Positions 60,957-64,000 of a DNA stretch of 64,000 bases are shown piece by piece (position 1 is the first letter of the stretch; each line of letters begins with the position of its first letter). A program made the translations under genes and the position numbers. The stretch is taken from positions 31,197 to 95,196 of the forward strand of contig CALXWH010000006.1 in the NCBI GenBank assembly GCA_944392315.1, read 5' to 3'. The notes under the pieces were generated by a model that was not told the origin of the DNA, did no database searches, and saw only the letters and a program-made list of their open reading frames with translations. Origin of the DNA: an uncultured Alphaproteobacteria bacterium. GTDB taxonomy: Bacteria; Pseudomonadota; Alphaproteobacteria; RF32; CAG-239.

Positions 60957-62739
60957 TGATACACCTCTTTGAATAAATCGGTAATTTGCAGATTTTGATG
61001 ATTATTTTGCCGGAATTATCACATTTTCTTTGATAAAAGAAACGTTTTACTCGTTCTTTATTATCTCGCAGAATAGCACACCATATGCTTTTTGTAGATA
61101 TAATTTCGGCTAATAAAGGATTTATACTTTTTATCATACCCCTTAATTTAAAGTACCCTTCTCTGTTGGATAATCTTTCTTGAAAACTCTTCTTTTTAAC
61201 AACTGGAGAACCTTGATTTATCATCCAAATTGGACAAGCCGTTAAGTTTTTACCCTTTCTTTTAGGCAATGGATACTGTTGGGGATAAGGAATATAAGCT
61301 TTGCAAATAAAATTGGCTTTTATCAAGCTTTGGCTTAAGCCTATCTCATAATTTTCAATGACATCACGCACTTGCTTTTGGGGCTTGACCGAGGCTAAAA
61401 AGTTTTCAAACTCCTGCGACTTAAAGACTTGCGGACGAAATACCATAAAATAACTTTGAATATGTCGGGCAATTTCTATATTTTCGGTTATCCCCCAAAA
61501 ATCTATCTGCTCATTTTGCATTTTATCAAATATCGGCTTAAACGGATGTATTGGTGCATAGCAGCTGTCATTGCACAAAATTAGCTCATCTATATCATCT
61601 AACATTCCATGCTCTTTGGCATACATAAAACCTCGTTTATAGGAACCAAAGTCATACTCGCCATGCTTTTCGGCTTTGATATAGCAGACTTCTTTGCTGA
61701 TTTTTTCTGCTTCTCCGGCGATTAACTCATTATCCGCAATATAAATGATGTTATCGGCCACCTCTTGCAAAGCTTGGATGTAGTAAATATCGGCTTTATC
61801 TACAAAACCATCCGCATCGTATGCGGCATAGATGACAAGCCTTCTTTTCTTACTTGGATTGACGGGAAAATTTTGTTCAATTTTGTATGTGGGCAAAATC
61901 TCTTTGCTCTGCCATACAGGAATTTTACAAATTTTGATAATCTTTTTGCCGTTTTTCGTAATTTTCTTCTGTGCGGCAAAGCGCTTAACACTTGCCCACA
62001 ATCTTGAGAACTGGTATTGCTTATATGCAACGCCTCTTATTTCATATCCTTGGGCAAGAACGGAAACTCCAAACAATCGCTCCAAACAGTGAGCCAGCAT
62101 ATAGTCATGAACTTTGCTCTGAACTTCATCAAAATCAGTTATCCGATAAGCTAAAAATGGCTGCATTAGCTTAGCTCTGACCATAAACATCGTGCCTGCT
62201 ATAAATGATATGTTATCATTCTCCGCTAAAGACAATCTCTTACATTCATAAGACATCTTGGCTCTGATTTTTGGATTTTCTTCCTTTCTTGATAAGCAAA
62301 AGGAGCTACCTAACATACCGACTTTAGGATTTTCTAATAAGATGCTATAATTGTTTTTGACAACATCCGAACTACCTAGTAACGCATCCCATAGCATATT
62401 TGCCCAAGTTTTAGAATCGACACGTACCCCGTTAAAGCAGCCATAGTCTCCACCTTTTTTATTCTTGGTATGAATTTTGAGGATATAGTCGTAGCTATCT
62501 AAATTGATTTTATGCAGAAAATCAATAAACGGCCCGATATCATAGCCTCTGTTTTCCGTCAGCCAAATTTTTGCCGTGGGAAATTCTTTCAAAATCTCGC
62601 TTTCTGCCGCCGGATTCTCTACCGACATCGTTACAAATAAATCATAATCGCCCCCGGCCCTGTCTAAATTGTGCAAATCAGAAATTATTTCCGATAGCTG
62701 AGAAATATAATATAAGTGTAAATGTACGGCCGTCCTCAT
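60949..62739 (-). CDS. RgpF-like polysaccharide (rhamnan) synthesis protein
   Basis: A 596-residue protein of the rhamnan synthesis F family (PF05045). N-terminal half: 'AVHLHLYYISQLSEIISDL', 'WLTENRGYDIGPFIDFL', 'DYILKIHTKNKKGGDYGC', 'GMLGSSFCLSR', 'FIAGTMFMVRAKLMQPF'. C-terminal half (from about 300): 'RRLVIYAAYDADGFVDKADIYYIQAL' in pieces, 'DFGSYKRGFMYAKEHG', 'ELILCNDSCYAPIHPFKPIF', 'SYFMVFRPQVF' and 'WMINQGSPVVKK'. Both parts thus belong to the family, making it a double-domain form. It probably transfers rhamnose or another deoxyhexose in building the polymer. Confidence 0.87.
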   Translation of the reverse strand: MRTAVHLHLYYISQLSEIISDLHNLDRAGGDYDLFVTMSVENPAAESEILKEFPTAKIWLTENRGYDIGPFIDFLHKINLDSYDYILKIHTKNKKGGDYGCFNGVRVDSKTWANMLWDALLGSSDVVKNNYSILLENPKVGMLGSSFCLSRKEENPKIRAKMSYECKRLSLAENDNISFIAGTMFMVRAKLMQPFLAYRITDFDEVQSKVHDYMLAHCLERLFGVSVLAQGYEIRGVAYKQYQFSRLWASVKRFAAQKKITKNGKKIIKICKIPVWQSKEILPTYKIEQNFPVNPSKKRRLVIYAAYDADGFVDKADIYYIQALQEVADNIIYIADNELIAGEAEKISKEVCYIKAEKHGEYDFGSYKRGFMYAKEHGMLDDIDELILCNDSCYAPIHPFKPIFDKMQNEQIDFWGITENIEIARHIQSYFMVFRPQVFKSQEFENFLASVKPQKQVRDVIENYEIGLSQSLIKANFICKAYIPYPQQYPLPKRKGKNLTACPIWMINQGSPVVKKKSFQERLSNREGYFKLRGMIKSINPLLAEIISTKSIWCAILRDNKERVKRFFYQRKCDNSGKIIIKICKLPIYSKRCINE

Positions 62740-62745
62740 CTTGTC

Positions 62746-63759
62746 TTACCCCCGCCAACACAAAGCCAAATGGCAAATTTTCAACAAGATGTTATTTTCT
62801 AACGGCAACTTAGTTTTTTTAAGCAATTTTGATGAATTAATTCCCCCATAAATAGCGGCATTAACACAACGCTTAACAAGATACCGTCCGCAAGTTTCAG
62901 AAAACTCCTTAGCCGGAACGATTAGATTGTGGCGATTCGCATCACTTATCTTGCTTAATAATTGCTCAATTTTTTCCAAGGTTTCCAGATCTTTGATGTG
63001 ACACTTTCCTCTGGTGACAAAGTTATCAAAAAGCTCTCTTTCTTGAAGAGTCAGCTTAATTCCGGCTTTTTCGAACCATTTGGCATGAAAATCACATTGC
63101 TCGGCAAATATTTCAGGCTTTCTCCTTTTAGAAACCATGTCTTTATGAAACCGATAACGATACAAAACATCACGCATATTAGCGAGCTTGGTATAAGCAC
63201 CGATATCATAATAGAACTGACGATCATTCAAACTGATATAATTTTCATTATAACGTATCTGATGCTCTTTAACCAAATTTCGCCGAAGCATTGTAGTTGG
63301 ATGATGTATACTGGCCTTAAACAGCAACAAAGCTCTAATTTCAGCATCATCGGAAGGATTCTCGATAGTTTTGAACCGATTTATTTCGCCAAATTTTTTA
63401 TATGCGGTTCCGACTAAACCTATATCAGGATGAACATCCAAAAAAGTGACCTGTTTGCTCAAGCGCTGAAGATGAGAAATATCATCATGGTTCATAAGCG
63501 CTATATATTCGCCTTTTGCCAAATCCAACAAACGATTATAACTCGCCGGCACACCTAAAGTCTGCTTATTTTCATAATAGTAAATACGGGCATCCTTGTA
63601 AGAGGCCACAATTTCATGTAATTTTTTATTTTCCGGACTATCATTTAAGATAATAAACTCAAAATCATCATAATCTTGTTGCAAAATACTTACAATCGCC
63701 TGCCTCAAATACTCTTCTCTTGTATGACAGATTGGCATCACCACAGAAACTCTAGGCAT
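62746..63759 (-). CDS. GT2 glycosyltransferase
   Basis: A 337-residue GT-A enzyme: 'RVSVVMPICHTREEYLRQAI', 'FIILNDSPENKKL', 'KGEYIALMNHDDISHLQRL' (NHDD in place of DxD), 'SIHHPTTMLRRNLV' and 'LNDRQFYYDIGAYTKLANM' replacing the common ED-W acceptor motif. The rest is helical and ends 'KICHLALCWRG'. Its ATG overlaps the stop of the small ORF upstream by 8 bases, and it is 6 bases before the RgpF-like gene. Sugar specificity cannot be read from sequence. Confidence 0.88.
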   Translation of the reverse strand: MPRVSVVMPICHTREEYLRQAIVSILQQDYDDFEFIILNDSPENKKLHEIVASYKDARIYYYENKQTLGVPASYNRLLDLAKGEYIALMNHDDISHLQRLSKQVTFLDVHPDIGLVGTAYKKFGEINRFKTIENPSDDAEIRALLLFKASIHHPTTMLRRNLVKEHQIRYNENYISLNDRQFYYDIGAYTKLANMRDVLYRYRFHKDMVSKRRKPEIFAEQCDFHAKWFEKAGIKLTLQERELFDNFVTRGKCHIKDLETLEKIEQLLSKISDANRHNLIVPAKEFSETCGRYLVKRCVNAAIYGGINSSKLLKKTKLPLENNILLKICHLALCWRG

Positions 63760-63928
63760 TCCTCAAGCTCCTCTCATGCGCTAAAATCACATATCTTTTC
63801 TTAAGCACTTCCAAGGAAGAGAAAAATTTTGCATAAAAAAACAATAGGATAAGCCTTAAAAGCACACCATCCTGTACACTCAACACACCGAATACAGTAT
63901 TTGTATAAATATCATACGTATTCTTCAT
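63752..63928 (-). CDS. 58-residue protein at head of visible polysaccharide operon
   Basis: A short ORF of 58 codons from ATG 63928 with AAAGG 7 bases upstream to TAG 63752, overlapping the GT2 start (ATGCCTAG). Product: 'MKNTYDIYTNTVFGVLSVQD', a hydrophobic stretch 'GVLLRLILLFFYAKFFSSL', and a basic end 'LKKRYVILAHERSLRNA'. It could be a single-pass or amphipathic membrane peptide. The translational overlap speaks for it being real. The family is unknown; it may also be the tail of nothing more than a leader. Bases 63929-64000 show no gene. Confidence 0.5.
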   Translation of the reverse strand: MKNTYDIYTNTVFGVLSVQDGVLLRLILLFFYAKFFSSLEVLKKRYVILAHERSLRNA

Positions 63929-64000
63929 AAATCAACCTTTATTTTATACATTGTAAGAGCAATCATACATACATTTTTTCTATTTTCAAGATAATTTTTA

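Noticed and set aside
1..64000. CRISPR arrays, insertion sequences, rRNA genes, phage genes
   Set aside because: No regularly spaced short repeats, transposase motifs, rRNA segments or phage structural genes were seen on reading both strands.

Overview
The window is AT-rich DNA from a bacterium that I place in the Alphaproteobacteria with moderate confidence. Supporting signs are the ffh-rpsP-rimM-trmD-rplS block, a DUF4167 gene beside prmC, an rpoH-type sigma factor, a ParE with the alphaproteobacterial 'LPGKLADCS' signature, and a nuoL/M/N-birA-rnj gene order. The base composition and gene mix resemble the small-genome, host-associated or fermentative lineages of the class. That lineage guess is inference, not something the sequence proves.

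Layout. 1-1850: end of trigger factor, a short decayed segment, a 47-residue His/Cys-tailed membrane peptide with its own promoter and terminator, and a heavy-metal/manganese exporter-like gene. 1851-13065: housekeeping genes (nfo, tRNA-Pro, a cytidylyltransferase, the SRP/ribosome-maturation block, prfC, a metallophosphoesterase, DUF4167, prmC, rpoH). 13136-24322: asnS, a new-looking three-repeat protein, two sirtuin paralogues, a membrane-anchored glycosyltransferase, a glycine-zipper lipoprotein, tyrA, and tsf/rpsB with a promoter and leader. 24530-36380: parE, a PiT/DUF47 phosphate uptake pair followed by a GT-C enzyme, tandem DsbA-like proteins, an ABC-F ATPase, a second anchored glycosyltransferase and a DUF1847 protein.

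36528-40905 is a three-gene operon: an MFS carrier, a secreted protein with two CgeB-type glycosyltransferase domains in tandem, and a membrane-anchored, degenerate third copy. 40964-49306 carries an S66 peptidase, RNase J, biotin ligase, and three complex I antiporter-like subunits (NuoN/M/L) that have lost most proton-channel residues and stand without other nuo genes. tRNA-Lys at 49457 is followed by about 650 bases of decayed coding sequence.

50252-63928 is one tightly packed leftward operon for a surface polysaccharide, probably containing galactofuranose. It encodes a 58-residue peptide, a GT2 enzyme, an RgpF-like protein, a GT2 enzyme with NPDV-type repeats, UDP-galactopyranose mutase, a giant protein (three GT2 domains, a WH-[DN]-KP domain, a long coiled coil with a 40-residue tandem repeat, and a methyltransferase), a GtrC-like membrane enzyme carrying the same WH-[DN]-KP domain, and a GtrB-like enzyme. 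The giant protein looks like a polymerase fused to a coiled-coil ruler and a methyl-capping terminator. It and the secreted CgeB-type operon are the two best candidates for an undescribed system.
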